A model generated the notes under the pieces. It was not told the origin of the DNA, ran no database searches, and worked only from the letters and a program-made list of their open reading frames with translations. From Anaerolineaceae bacterium (GTDB taxonomy: Bacteria; Chloroflexota; Anaerolineae; Aggregatilineales; Phototrophicaceae), in contig JACKCF010000001.1 in NCBI GenBank assembly GCA_020634165.1, forward strand, positions 124,001 through 188,000: a stretch of DNA of 64,000 nt, read 5' to 3'. Shown here piece after piece: positions 42,612 to 51,487 of this stretch. Numbering within the stretch: the first letter of the stretch is position 1; each line of letters starts with the position of its first letter. Both the position numbers and the translations under genes were made by a program.

Positions 42612-42813
42612 AAAACCGATCTTCCTTGTGTGAGTTTGCCTATCAGAATCGCCACCCATCATCCAACACGGCATGATCCGGTATAACGGGTAGCTTATAT
42701 TATATAGAGGTATTGGGATGAATGGCTCTTACGTCAGCCGATGCGCGGATCGTCATTCTATGCGCTGACAGATGACAGATGCCATGCTCCATTGGGACCG
42801 TGTCAGATGCGCC

Positions 42814-43296
42814 TCACATCCGCCCCAGGGTGAAAATGATGTAATCCTGGGGGAATGTTTCAACGCCATGCTCGTTGAGCATCCTCAGCAATTGCGCGCG
42901 GTGATCTGTGCCATGATTGACAACATGCAGCAGCATCTGGCCGTGGCTGAATTTTTCATCAGAACCTGGGAATGGTTTTGCAAGCAGGCCTTCGTCCAGG
43001 CTTGCCAGGATGCCGCGAATCTTCTGCTCAACGTCGTCCCACGTTTCGCGGATTTTCTCGCGGGAGGGGTAATGCTCTGGATCCATGTGGGCGACGAATT
43101 TTTCACCAATCAGGTCGCCGAACCAGGCATTATCCACGCTCATCATATGGACGATATGATCGCGAATTGAGCCAACGCCATAATCGACCGCCTCTAGGAA
43201 CTGTTCATCGGTGAGTTTCGTAATGCACGCATCCCAGATTTTGCGATTGACTGTGAAATGGTAGTCATAATAGTCGCGGATCAGATCGAGGGTCAT
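42814..43296 (-). CDS. DinB-family protein
   Basis: ATG 43296 is chosen because AGGGAG lies 8 bases before it; the GTG at 43302 is too close to that site. The four-helix bundle has the DinB histidines in IRDHIVHMM and in LLHVVNHGTDHRAQLL, which bind a divalent metal. Length is 160 residues. Members of the DinB/YfiT group include thiol-dependent S-transferases (for example those using bacillithiol), but the substrate here is unknown. Another DinB-family gene is at 52418-52903; similarity between the two is limited to the family motifs. Confidence 0.9.
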   Translation of the reverse strand: MTLDLIRDYYDYHFTVNRKIWDACITKLTDEQFLEAVDYGVGSIRDHIVHMMSVDNAWFGDLIGEKFVAHMDPEHYPSREKIRETWDDVEQKIRGILASLDEGLLAKPFPGSDEKFSHGQMLLHVVNHGTDHRAQLLRMLNEHGVETFPQDYIIFTLGRM

Positions 43297-43334
43297 CAGC
43301 ACGTCTCCCTAAATTGGTTATTTGCCTCAGAAAC

Positions 43335-43359
43335 AAAAACGGCCAGTGAATGGCCGTTT
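43335..43359 (-). terminator. Intrinsic terminator of the 43386 gene
   Basis: On the minus strand AAACGGCCA-TTCAC-TGGCCGTTT, a perfect 9-bp stem, runs into TTTTTG. It lies between the 43386 gene and the dinB-family gene, which must have its own promoter. Confidence 0.88.
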
Positions 43360-43385
43360 CTAGCGCTATTTGTCAAACTGTTGAA

Positions 43386-43796
43386 TTAGTTGTTAGGACG
43401 GGTCAGGCGACGCAGGCCCTGGTACTGTGGATGGCCCTGAATGTCTTTCCAGCGCTCTTCGCCGCTGTCCGTATGGAATTCATAGACGAACAGTCCATCA
43501 ACATCCTGATACGAGAAGGTTGGCTTAAGTCCAAACAGAATCTGGCGAATGGTGCCGATGATCTCTTTGCGCTCTTCCCCCATCCGCAGGATGAAGTACT
43601 GGCCCGGTTCCCACTCAAACAGCAGTGGCATACCGTTCAGTGCGCCTTCCATCTTGATGGGGTTGGCAACCTGGGTGCAGCTCATGAACACACTCTGGAT
43701 GCGATGATTCCACAGCGTATGGTTGACGCGCTCTTCGATATAGTACGGGCGCGGTTCCGGGCGAGAGTAAAACCATGAACGCGAGTTCGTAGCCAT
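43386..43796 (-). CDS. Uncharacterised conserved-looking cytoplasmic protein
   Basis: The start at ATG 43796 is preceded by a GGAGG at slightly long spacing; a frame extending to 43817 is possible. The 136-residue product has WFYSRPEPRPYYIEERVNHTLWNHRIQSVF, then a beta-rich middle (MPLLFEWEPGQYFILRMGEE), a helix, and FSYQDVDGLFVYEFHTDSGEERW. It has no signal peptide, membrane helix or catalytic signature. It is a single gene with a strong terminator. I do not recognise the family. Confidence 0.78.
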   Translation of the reverse strand: MATNSRSWFYSRPEPRPYYIEERVNHTLWNHRIQSVFMSCTQVANPIKMEGALNGMPLLFEWEPGQYFILRMGEERKEIIGTIRQILFGLKPTFSYQDVDGLFVYEFHTDSGEERWKDIQGHPQYQGLRRLTRPNN

Positions 43797-44141
43797 AAGG
43801 TTGTCCTGCCTCCGCAACTTGCCACAAGCGCCGACCTAAAAATCTCACAGGTGACGATGGCTTGTGATGAAATACTCAATGGCCCAAGTGTACCGCATCT
43901 TGTCGGTTCAGTACCAGTGGTGATTTGATGCGATCCAGGCCCGATCAAAAATGGGTGCCTTGCCCACAACGAGGCGGTTTGAGCACTTTCTGGCCATCAA
44001 CTAGGACGTGTTGACATTTGGTTTTGGGAGCATTTTTGTAGGGGTTTGGCATGCCAAACCCTGGGCAAGACATGTCTTGCCCCTACCCCCGTGCGCTCTT
44101 ATTCGGTCTTGAACCCAATATCTGGCAAAGGTCAACAGAAC
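43797..44141. other. Intergenic region with a double palindrome
   Basis: This gap of about 345 bases contains no convincing gene. Its main content is the compound palindrome at 44038-44086. The remainder shows no tRNA or terminator that I could recognise. Confidence 0.6.
44038..44086. repeat. Double palindrome of the GTAGGGG family
   Basis: GTAGGGG-TTTGGCATGCCAAA-CCC is followed directly by GGGCAAGACATGTCTTGCCC-CTAC. Two different inner palindromes share one GTAG head and one CTAC tail, so this looks like a fusion of two elements of the family. Confidence 0.75.
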
Positions 44142-45071
44142 CTAGCCATGAAAATGCGGCAGCACATGCGCGGCCATATGCTCTAGTCCGGCGATATCAT
44201 CCTGATCGATCCATTGCAGCATAAAGCGCTCAATACCCAGTTCCGCCCATGCCCCTAATTGATCGATCACAGCCGAGGCCGTACCTACCATCAAGCCACG
44301 CTCAACGAGGGCGTCTGCCGTCTGGTTGGCAGCCGCGAGTTGCGTGTTCAGTGTGTCTTCATCCGCAGCATAGAAGATGCGCGTCATCAGCGAGCGTTTG
44401 ACATCACTTGGCTGGCGGCCTTGCTTTTCCAGCATGTCATTGAGTGACTCTGTGCGCTCTTTGTAGGTCTCATGGTCGATGAAAACAGCATTCCACTCTT
44501 TTGCATATTTGGCCACCAACGGCAATGTCCTGGTTGGCCCATTACCACCGATCAATATCGGCGGACCGCCGACCTGTACCGGACGCGGCAGGAGCAGGGC
44601 ATCCTTCAGGGAATAGTACTCGCCACTGAAATCAACCGGTTTGTCGCTCTCGAACAGCAGCTTGGTGATCTGGATCGCTTCTTCAAGCCGCTCATAGCGC
44701 TCGCTCAATTCCGGGAAGTCGATGCCAAAGCTTTCGTGTTCACGGTCTTGCCAGCCTGTGCCCATACCCATATACAGTCGTCCACCACTCAGGTCGCTGA
44801 TGGCGCTGGCGTACTTCACATTCATAGAGGGATGCCGGAACGTGACAGGCGTCACCATTGGGCCGAACTCAATGCGGCTGGTGTGGCTGGCGGCATAGGT
44901 CAGCGAAGTCCATAATTCGAGTGCATCCTTGTGTGGGCCGCTGGCATTGGTAAAGTGATCGCTGCGGAAAACACACTGATAGCCACTGTCCTCAGCCGTC
45001 TGCAAAATACGCTTCCAGCGATCCCAATTCAGGCCGTCCTGGCCTTCGATCATGATGCCAATCTGAGTCAT
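44142..45071 (-). CDS. Luciferase-like (LLM class) flavin oxidoreductase
   Basis: The 309-residue protein has the LLM-class TIM-barrel pattern: QIGIMIEGQDGLNWDRWKRI at the N-terminus, CVFRSDHFTNASGPHKDALELWTSLTYAA, IEFGPMVTPVTFRHPSMNVKYASAISDLSGGRLYMGMGTGWQDREHESFG, and PPILIGGNGPTRTLPLVAKYA. These match F420- or FMN-dependent bacterial luciferase relatives such as N5,N10-methylene-tetrahydromethanopterin reductase homologues. Cofactor choice cannot be decided from the sequence. It is cytoplasmic and transcribed alone. Confidence 0.9.
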   Translation of the reverse strand: MTQIGIMIEGQDGLNWDRWKRILQTAEDSGYQCVFRSDHFTNASGPHKDALELWTSLTYAASHTSRIEFGPMVTPVTFRHPSMNVKYASAISDLSGGRLYMGMGTGWQDREHESFGIDFPELSERYERLEEAIQITKLLFESDKPVDFSGEYYSLKDALLLPRPVQVGGPPILIGGNGPTRTLPLVAKYAKEWNAVFIDHETYKERTESLNDMLEKQGRQPSDVKRSLMTRIFYAADEDTLNTQLAAANQTADALVERGLMVGTASAVIDQLGAWAELGIERFMLQWIDQDDIAGLEHMAAHVLPHFHG

Positions 45072-45276
45072 TAGCGTCTCCTTTTCCCCGCGTGATTTGT
45101 CGCTGCATCGTCGGCAGTGTATCCTATCATAGCCGCATCAGACGAATACCATCTGCGAATAGACCATGCCAATGCGTACAAATGGCCTATAGGATTTGGT
45201 CAGATAGCATTTGCGGCATCTATGCAGTAAGGTTAGAATTAACAAACATTATGTGATCAATGCCTGGGCTAACTCC

Positions 45277-46650
45277 ATGACTGTTACCTATCATCATCCG
45301 AGCCTGATATTTACCTATTACTGCGTCATTCCGCATCCAGAGGGTGGTCGTATCCTGCTGGTAAAAAATGGTGATGGTCTCAGCCTGCCGCACTTCCAGC
45401 CGGAAGAGCATCACTTCGGCGTTGTAGACCATATCAACGTCGCCCTTGCGGAAAAACACAATCTGAACGTCGCCGTGCTGCGCTGTCTGGGTGATGAGTA
45501 CGTCCAGGATGGCGTCCATCGTTATTACGCGCTGGATAACCTCTCAACACAGATCGAAGTTGGCGAGGGGTTGCAGTGGGCTTACCTCAATGAACTGCCG
45601 GATATGCCTGTACCCAAAAATCAGCGGGCGATGGTCGCGCGCTGGCATGAATGGCAGCATCAGAAAGACGAACGGCGGTCGCCCTGGTCCCAGGCGGGAT
45701 GGTATACGGAAGCCAGCACTGTCCTGACTGATTTTGCTGATCGCATGGATATGGTCCCAACAGGCCGTGTGGAACAAGTACGCGCCTGGGCGCGGTCGTC
45801 TGTGCTGCGCATTCCCACAGAGAAGGGGTATCTGTTCCTCAAAGCTGTGCCAACTATGTTTGCCTATGAAACCAAGCTGACGCGCATTTTTTCGCTGCGC
45901 TACCCGCCACATATCCCCCAGGTACTCGCTGTAAACGGTGAACGTTCCTGGATGCTGATAGACGGCTTCAAAGGGGAGCTGCTCAGTCAGATTAAAGATG
46001 TCGCGATATGGGAACGTTCCCTGAAACGATATGCGCGCCTGCAAATGGACCTCGATAAAAGCGCCCGCGCCCTGATGAATATGGGCGTGCCGGATCGCAA
46101 CATCGATGCTCTAGCCTCACAGGTGGAAAAACTCGCCGCAGACCTGCCTGCGGAACTCAATGAAGATGAGCAGGATTTGTTCCGGCGCAGTGTGCGTCTG
46201 CTGCGCAGCCTCTGTTACGAACTGATGGACTACCAGATTCCGTTGACCCTGCTGCATGGCGACTTCTGGCCAGGTAACATCATCGTGCGCGAAGACAATC
46301 AGGAACCGATCTTCTTCGATTGGTCCGACAGCGCGGTTTCGCACCCCTTCTTCGATTTACCCTTCTTCCTGGATGATATTGAAGAGATGCTCCCTGGCGT
46401 GCCGGATGTTCGCCGCCGCCTGCGTGATGCTTATCTCTCACAATGGACGCGCTATGAACCGGCTGGCCGCCTGCGCCGCCTGTATCAGATCGCCAGGGTG
46501 GTGGGACCTCTGCACTATGCCCTGACATATCATGCCTATGTGCTGCCAGGTATGTCGCCCAGTGTGCGTTGGGAAATGTCGGCCATGCTGCCATTGATGG
46601 TCCGCAAAGTCCTGGCCGAGCATGAGCATTACCAAAAAGCCGAGCAGTAG
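45277..46650 (+). CDS. Fusion of Nudix-like N-terminus and APH-family kinase
   Basis: I use ATG 45277 because the preceding 22 residues of the longer frame (45211) do not look like protein of this composition. Residues about 1-125 start with a strand pair, TYYCVIPHPEGGRILLVKNGDGLSLP, and continue as a Nudix-fold-like domain, but the GxxxxxEExxRE Nudix box is not recognisable, so catalysis is doubtful. Residues about 170-450 are an aminoglycoside-phosphotransferase-like kinase with PLTLLHGDFWPGNIIV (catalytic Asp in HGDFxxxN) and IFFDWSDSAVSHPFFDL (metal-binding Asp). The family phosphorylates diverse small molecules; resistance should not be assumed. It overlaps the terminator of the convergent pfkB gene. 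Confidence 0.85.
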   Translation: MTVTYHHPSLIFTYYCVIPHPEGGRILLVKNGDGLSLPHFQPEEHHFGVVDHINVALAEKHNLNVAVLRCLGDEYVQDGVHRYYALDNLSTQIEVGEGLQWAYLNELPDMPVPKNQRAMVARWHEWQHQKDERRSPWSQAGWYTEASTVLTDFADRMDMVPTGRVEQVRAWARSSVLRIPTEKGYLFLKAVPTMFAYETKLTRIFSLRYPPHIPQVLAVNGERSWMLIDGFKGELLSQIKDVAIWERSLKRYARLQMDLDKSARALMNMGVPDRNIDALASQVEKLAADLPAELNEDEQDLFRRSVRLLRSLCYELMDYQIPLTLLHGDFWPGNIIVREDNQEPIFFDWSDSAVSHPFFDLPFFLDDIEEMLPGVPDVRRRLRDAYLSQWTRYEPAGRLRRLYQIARVVGPLHYALTYHAYVLPGMSPSVRWEMSAMLPLMVRKVLAEHEHYQKAEQ

Positions 46651-46656
46651 CTCGGC
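46634..46656 (-). terminator. Intrinsic terminator of pfkB
   Basis: On the minus strand GCCGAGC-TACT-GCTCGGC is followed by TTTTT. It overlaps the last codons of the convergent plus-strand gene ending at 46650. Confidence 0.75.
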
Positions 46657-46690
46657 TGCTAGCTAAAAACGAACGACGAAAAACGGCTTA

Positions 46691-47617
46691 CTATACGATT
46701 GTCACAAGCGGATAGATGAACGCGACATCTTCCGGCTGGCAGAGCTGTGTACCTGGTGTCATCACCGCTGCGGAACCTGCCGCGATTCCATAGCGCATCG
46801 CATCCCGCAGATCACGGCCCTGTGCCAGCGCCAGCGTAATCCCACCAACCATGCTATCACCGGCCCCGACCTTACTCTTGATCGGCACAACGGGCGGGCG
46901 CATCTCGATGAAGTCATCCGCCGTCACCAGGGCAGCACCACCAGCCCCCATTGAGATAATCAGTACTTCGGCCAATCCATTGCGAATATAGTCCTGGGCT
47001 GTTTCTTTCAGCCGTGCCTCACTGGTGAATTGTTCGCCAGTGAGCAGTTCCAACTCGCGCAGGTTCGGCTTGACCAGAAAAACGTGTTTATTGGCGACCG
47101 CTGCCAGCGCCGGTCCCGATGTATCAACAATCAGTTTGCCACCAAAATCATCGACGCGATCAGCCAGTCGAGCGTAGAAGTCATCTGGCATATTGGGCGT
47201 CAGGCTGCCACTGGCCACGATCAGGTCGCCGCCTTCTTCAACAATCGCATCCAGACAGGCTTCCTGCTCTTCAGGGGTGATTTCTGGTCCAGGCATGCCG
47301 AAGCGATATTGCAGCGTTGTCGTTTCCTCAAAAACGGTCAGGTTCTCGCGCGTGTAGTTAGAAATCAGCACGGGGTGCTGCTGAATATCCTCGGCATCCA
47401 GCAGTTCATAGAGCATACCGCCGGTGCCGCCACCCTGGGTATAAATCGCGATAGAATCGCCTCCCAGCTTTTTAATGGCGCGGGTCACATTGATGCCGCC
47501 ACCACCAGGGTCAAAAGTCGGTGGGGCACAGCGCAGCTTAATTTCTGAGGCGACACTGTATACCGCTGTGCTCTTGTCAACAGTTGGGTTGACCGTCAAT
47601 GTAACGATCTTCTGCAT
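46691..47617 (-). CDS. pfkB: 6-phosphofructokinase II-type PfkB-family sugar kinase
   Basis: The protein closely follows E. coli PfkB along its length: TLTVNPTVDKSTAV at the start, LRCAPPTFDPGGGGINVTRAIKKLGG as the first PfkB signature, YTRENLTVFEETTTLQYRFGMPGP, VKPNLRELELLTGE, and SKVGAGDSMVGGI with the catalytic Asp and anion-hole Gly. It phosphorylates fructose-6-phosphate, or a related hexose phosphate such as tagatose-6-phosphate or fructose-1-phosphate, using ATP. The LRC..P.F.PGGGGINV match favours fructose-6-phosphate. Cytoplasmic, glycolytic role. It ends in its own terminator. Confidence 0.88.
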   Translation of the reverse strand: MQKIVTLTVNPTVDKSTAVYSVASEIKLRCAPPTFDPGGGGINVTRAIKKLGGDSIAIYTQGGGTGGMLYELLDAEDIQQHPVLISNYTRENLTVFEETTTLQYRFGMPGPEITPEEQEACLDAIVEEGGDLIVASGSLTPNMPDDFYARLADRVDDFGGKLIVDTSGPALAAVANKHVFLVKPNLRELELLTGEQFTSEARLKETAQDYIRNGLAEVLIISMGAGGAALVTADDFIEMRPPVVPIKSKVGAGDSMVGGITLALAQGRDLRDAMRYGIAAGSAAVMTPGTQLCQPEDVAFIYPLVTIV

Positions 47618-47775
47618 AGATGTTTACCTTCGTACAGATGGTCCGATACGATGACTATGTATACCCAACGTGGGCTTTTACAGCCAGGAAGTATGGAGTA
47701 TTTTCCCAGGAAGTTGATAACGTGGGTTATCTGAGCACGATCACAAGGAACGTTGTTGCCCCGGATATGTTGATT

Positions 47776-49266
47776 TTAGTGTCCGCGCATCGGGGTCCAG
47801 GTCGGCAGCACATAGTCGATGTCTGCCGGAACAGGCGTCAGCAGGTATATATCGACGTAGCGGCTCCAACTGACCCAATCCTCGTCGCTGTAGCCCAGGT
47901 CGATCCAATAGGGCGAACTGCGTGCACCGCCTGTATCGGCTATCACCCCGGTGCCATAGCCCGGCACATAAACGTTCGTGCGGTAAGGGATCAGGTTCGG
48001 ATTCGCGCCGATGACGCCTTTTTGCAGCTTCATGCCGATTGCAGTGACATCATCACCGCCCAATGCCGCTGGATGGTAGCTGGTCGCGTACACTCGGAAC
48101 GTCCGCCAGTATTCGACCGGACCTTCCGGCGTGTCGATGGTGTGCAGGACGATGTTCGTGCCATATGCGATCACCTCGTTGACAGGTTCCTGCATGACGG
48201 CGCTGCCGTCTTCACTCCGGCTGACTTCCACCCCATTTTCGTAGCGTACCCGCGTATAAATCTCGCGGACGCCCGCTTGCCCACCCTGTCGTAATTCCTG
48301 CGTATCGAGCGCCATAGCTGCATCGGCTGTATACACCGTGTCATAGCCAATCGGCTCCGTCGATGTCTCACGCTCCTCAGTCACGCGGATGACCTCAATA
48401 CGCATGCCGGGTTCCGTCGGGGCCGCTTCTTCCGGGCGTGTATAGTCCAGGCCAATCAGGCTGATGCCTGCCTCGGCCAGCGCTTCACTCACCGTTGTGC
48501 CCTGCACCCGTGTTTCGATCTCGGCTCCATCGACAACAACCGTAATCGGGTCCGCCCGATCAATTGACACCGTCAGGCCATCGCTGACAGGCTGCGTCAG
48601 GTCAGGTGTGACAATATCGGTCAGGTACAGCGTGATGTCGGCCTCAAACAGCGCTTCGCCGATGGTCTCAGCAGTCGTTTCCAGCGTCCGCGTCTCACCG
48701 CTGTCCACCACGGTGACGGTCATTGCATGCTTGACCTCAATATCCAGCACCGGAACAGGCCACAGCAGGACATTGCCGGGGTCGGTTTCCGTGCCATCCA
48801 GCCACACGCGGTCGACATCCGCCAGCCTGACGCCAGCCTGCTGCAAAATATCATAAGGATTGGTCAGTGCGGAACGAATCGTCTGATGCTCGCCATCGAC
48901 GGTCAGGTTGATCTCACGGGCGCGGTTGATGTAGATGATGCGGCCTGGACGCAGAGGGGCATCCAATGGGTCGGAAATTGCGTCATCGGGTTCCAGGCTG
49001 ATGTGCGCTTCTTCCAGCAGGTCGCCAATGGTCTGCGCCGTCGTATAGACTGTCGTTCGCTGGCCCGCGTCGTCGATCTCAATCGTCATCGGGTTGATGG
49101 TCGCGACCGATGGCGGCTCGATATGCTCACTGGCCCACCAGACAGCCGTCATGCCCAGCGTCCCCAGCGTGACCAGAATAAGCAGCAGCGGCCAGATCGC
49201 GGTTCGCTGTTGGCGAAGGGGCACGGTTGGCTGGGTGTCATCGGAACGAATCGGTGGTTCGATCAT
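47776..49266 (-). CDS. DUF348/G5/3D-domain cell-wall protein
   Basis: One membrane helix (about residues 24-45) follows a short cytoplasmic tail. Outside are three DUF348 (ubiquitin-like) repeats, visible as MTIEIDDAGQRTTVYTTAQT, INLTVDGEHQTIRSALT and MTVTVVDSGETRTLETTAET. A G5 domain follows (about residues 305-380, TVYTADAAMALDTQELRQGG), and then a C-terminal 3D domain: RTNVYVPGYGTGVIADTGG, with Asp residues of the double-psi barrel. This order resembles YabE/Rpf-like proteins of Firmicutes that remodel peptidoglycan; the 3D domain is the MltA-like lytic part. The active-site Asp (VIADTGG) is kept. It probably acts on the cell wall. Confidence 0.9.
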   Translation of the reverse strand: MIEPPIRSDDTQPTVPLRQQRTAIWPLLLILVTLGTLGMTAVWWASEHIEPPSVATINPMTIEIDDAGQRTTVYTTAQTIGDLLEEAHISLEPDDAISDPLDAPLRPGRIIYINRAREINLTVDGEHQTIRSALTNPYDILQQAGVRLADVDRVWLDGTETDPGNVLLWPVPVLDIEVKHAMTVTVVDSGETRTLETTAETIGEALFEADITLYLTDIVTPDLTQPVSDGLTVSIDRADPITVVVDGAEIETRVQGTTVSEALAEAGISLIGLDYTRPEEAAPTEPGMRIEVIRVTEERETSTEPIGYDTVYTADAAMALDTQELRQGGQAGVREIYTRVRYENGVEVSRSEDGSAVMQEPVNEVIAYGTNIVLHTIDTPEGPVEYWRTFRVYATSYHPAALGGDDVTAIGMKLQKGVIGANPNLIPYRTNVYVPGYGTGVIADTGGARSSPYWIDLGYSDEDWVSWSRYVDIYLLTPVPADIDYVLPTWTPMRGH

Positions 49267-49384
49267 AACCTGCTTGGATTGTATGGTCAGTCGGGCCGTA
49301 TTGTAAGCGAGGTCAGCGGCATGACAAGCCTACGCTTGCCCACTGGCTGCACATCTCGTCGTGGAAAATCAAGAATAGGCTGGT

Positions 49385-49807
49385 TCAACGTGCTGGTGCG
49401 TGGCTGTCGTCATCAAAAGGGTAGTCGCGGGTTTTCTGGATATTTTCTACTTCGCGATAAGCTTCATCGACGCTGCGGGTAAAGAAGACATTGACCTTAA
49501 TACCGGGCATCTGGCGCACTACTGTGTTGTTGAGCGTCTGCCAGAAATGATTGTTGCTGATGACCACAACCAGGTTATCGAAATCTTTAAAACGGAGGCG
49601 GGCATCGCGACAAATGTTGATGAGGTTAGGTGGGTTATGCATGACCTGACGCAGGTCAATAATGACGTCAACGGGGTAAGGTTTGCTCTGCATTTTTTGC
49701 ACCATAAGGGGAATTTCGCGGTGATAGTCTTCATCCGTCCAACGCAAAGCTGGCTTGATGATGAGTATCGTCTCCTCAACATTGCCCCAGTCGATACTAA
49801 GACCCAT
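49385..49807 (-). CDS. STAS/SpoIIAA-like small protein (copy C)
   Basis: ATG 49807 has AAGGGT 8 bases upstream and gives an N-terminus (MGLSIDWGNVEETILIIKP) that aligns with the other STAS-like copies; the longer frame to 49903 adds an unmatched 32 residues. The 140-residue product has helix PLMVQKMQSKPYPVD, strand VIIDLRQVM, helix, strand LVVVISNN, helix, and strand KVNVFFTRSVDEAYREVE. This is the same alternating alpha/beta order as copies A and B. A short acidic tail ends it. No partner switch gene is adjacent. Function inferred only from fold. Confidence 0.75.
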   Translation of the reverse strand: MGLSIDWGNVEETILIIKPALRWTDEDYHREIPLMVQKMQSKPYPVDVIIDLRQVMHNPPNLINICRDARLRFKDFDNLVVVISNNHFWQTLNNTVVRQMPGIKVNVFFTRSVDEAYREVENIQKTRDYPFDDDSHAPAR

Positions 49808-50350
49808 CTTGATCGACCCTTCACCCTTATGATATTGGTCAGCGGCCCTATATGCGATAGGGCTAAAATGTGATGGCCAGTAAAGCAGGCCGGGGTTACT
49901 CACGACACCCGGATGGACACCTTAGTGCTGCTGCCTCTCGGCCCTGACACGGTTCGGCGTTTTCCGCCGCGCAAGGCCCCGACATGCCTGACTGGCCACC
50001 ACAATATCGTGCCAGTATAAAAAATGCGGCGCTCATAGTCAATATGAGCTGCGTTACAGCTTGTTGCAAATCTCTGGATAGACCTGCTCCGAAGGAAGCA
50101 TCTAGCCGAGACTGTGCCTACCTGATTTTTATGGCCTCGCCTATAATGGCAGCATGATGAATCATCTATTGATACCACCCCAGGCCGGGCACCGTCGCCT
50201 CGACGCATTGTAGCGCCTGCCTTAATGTCCCCTGAATGCGCCAGTCGCAATCGGGCGTTGCTGCGTTGGGCAACCGCGCCGCCCATATTTTGACCGCTGC
50301 CCAAACTCACACGAAATTCACCAGGAACCCACAAAAGGGATCAGGAAACC
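49808..50350. other. Long intergenic region upstream of prfA
   Basis: This region of 540 bases holds no convincing gene. It contains a perfect 7-bp hairpin, GCTCATA-GTCAA-TATGAGC (about 50033-50051), a TATAAT box at 50142-50147 that could serve prfA with a leader of about 200 bases, and a short self-complementary GATGAATCATC next to it. The long leader could carry regulation of the release-factor operon, but I see no known riboswitch. Confidence 0.5.
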
Positions 50351-51421
50351 ATGTTAGATAAACTTGCAGGCGTAGAAGCCCGTTTTAACGAAATTGATCG
50401 CCAGATGGTCGATCCGGTAGTTACCAGCGATCACACTAAATTGACCGAATTAGCTAAAGAACGTTCAGACATCGAGCCGATTGTGCAGGCCTACCGCCAC
50501 TACAAGAAGCAGATTGATGAACTCAAAGGCGCACGGGAACTCGTTCGCGAGGCGGATGACCCCGAAATGCGCGAAATGGCCCAGATGGAAATCGAAGGGT
50601 TGGAAGCCAGTACAGAAGAGCTGCTGGAACAGCTAACCCTTATGCTGCTGCCCAAAGACCCGCGCGATGGCCGCAACGCCATCATCGAAATTCGTGCTGG
50701 GGCGGGCGGCGACGAGGCCGGACTCTTTGCGGGTGATTTGCTGCGTATGTATATGCGCTACGCGGAAAATAACCGCTGGAAGACCGACATCCTAGAGATG
50801 AACGAAAGCGGCGGCAACGTCATCAAGTCCGTGACCTTTTCCGTCAAAGGCGCCGATGTGTTCAGCCGCATGAAATTTGAAAGTGGCGTACATCGTGTCC
50901 AGCGGGTGCCGACGACAGAAAGCCAGGGCCGCATCCATACCAGTACAGCTACAGTCGCTGTCCTCGCGGAAATGGACGAAGTCGATGTCGAACTCGATAT
51001 GAATGACGTCCGCGTCGATGTGTTCCGCAGTCGTGGCGCAGGTGGCCAGAGCGTCAACACCACCGATTCCGCCGTGCGTATGACGCATATGCCCAGCGGC
51101 ATCGTTGTGGAAATGCAGGACGAACGCAGCCAGTTGCAGAACCGCGAGCGCGCCAAGCAGGTGCTCATCGCCAAACTGTACGACCTCGAACTGGAAAAAC
51201 AGCGCAGTGAGCAAGAAGCCGAACGTCGCGGCCAGATCGGCAGTGGTGATCGCAGCGAGAAGATCCGCACCTATAACTACCCACAGAGCCGCGTGACTGA
51301 TCATCGCATCAACTTCAGCAGCTACAACCTGCCTGGTGTCATGGATGGTGACCTCGATCCGTTCATTGACGCGCTGGCAACGGCTCAACAGGCGGAACTG
51401 CTCGCCGCAGGCACCGAATAA
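50351..51421 (+). CDS. prfA: Peptide chain release factor 1
   Basis: The domain-3 GGQ motif is present in RSRGAGGQSVNTTDSAVRMTH and would catalyse hydrolysis of peptidyl-tRNA on the ribosome. The stop-codon-reading segment RVPTTESQGRIHTSTATVAV has PTT where most RF1 proteins have P(A/V)T, a conservative change that keeps RF1-type UAA/UAG reading. Length (356) is standard. A GGGATCAGGA leader gives the Shine-Dalgarno. prmC follows 112 bases later and methylates the GGQ glutamine. A GTAGGGG palindrome lies between them. Confidence 0.97.
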   Translation: MLDKLAGVEARFNEIDRQMVDPVVTSDHTKLTELAKERSDIEPIVQAYRHYKKQIDELKGARELVREADDPEMREMAQMEIEGLEASTEELLEQLTLMLLPKDPRDGRNAIIEIRAGAGGDEAGLFAGDLLRMYMRYAENNRWKTDILEMNESGGNVIKSVTFSVKGADVFSRMKFESGVHRVQRVPTTESQGRIHTSTATVAVLAEMDEVDVELDMNDVRVDVFRSRGAGGQSVNTTDSAVRMTHMPSGIVVEMQDERSQLQNRERAKQVLIAKLYDLELEKQRSEQEAERRGQIGSGDRSEKIRTYNYPQSRVTDHRINFSSYNLPGVMDGDLDPFIDALATAQQAELLAAGTE

Positions 51422-51443
51422 TAAACGTGCTTCATAGTCACCA

Positions 51444-51466
51444 TAGGGACACAGCAGGCCGTGTCC
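51444..51466. repeat. Degenerate member of the palindrome family
   Basis: TAGGGACACAGCAGGCCGTGTCC keeps GGACAC/GTGTCC pairing, but the head and centre are altered. It lies just upstream of the intact copy at 51488. Confidence 0.5.
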
Positions 51467-51487
51467 TGACCAGTTTCGCTAACTTCC

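Noticed and set aside
45277..46650. Aminoglycoside resistance gene
   Set aside because: The APH fold is shared by many small-molecule kinases, and the fused N-terminal domain and chromosomal context do not point to antibiotic resistance.
50070..50115. SRP-RNA-like stretch TCCGAAGGAAGCA
   Set aside because: It resembles the GGAA-loop region of 4.5S RNA, but the loop is one base short, the symmetric internal loop is absent and no flanking stem is found.
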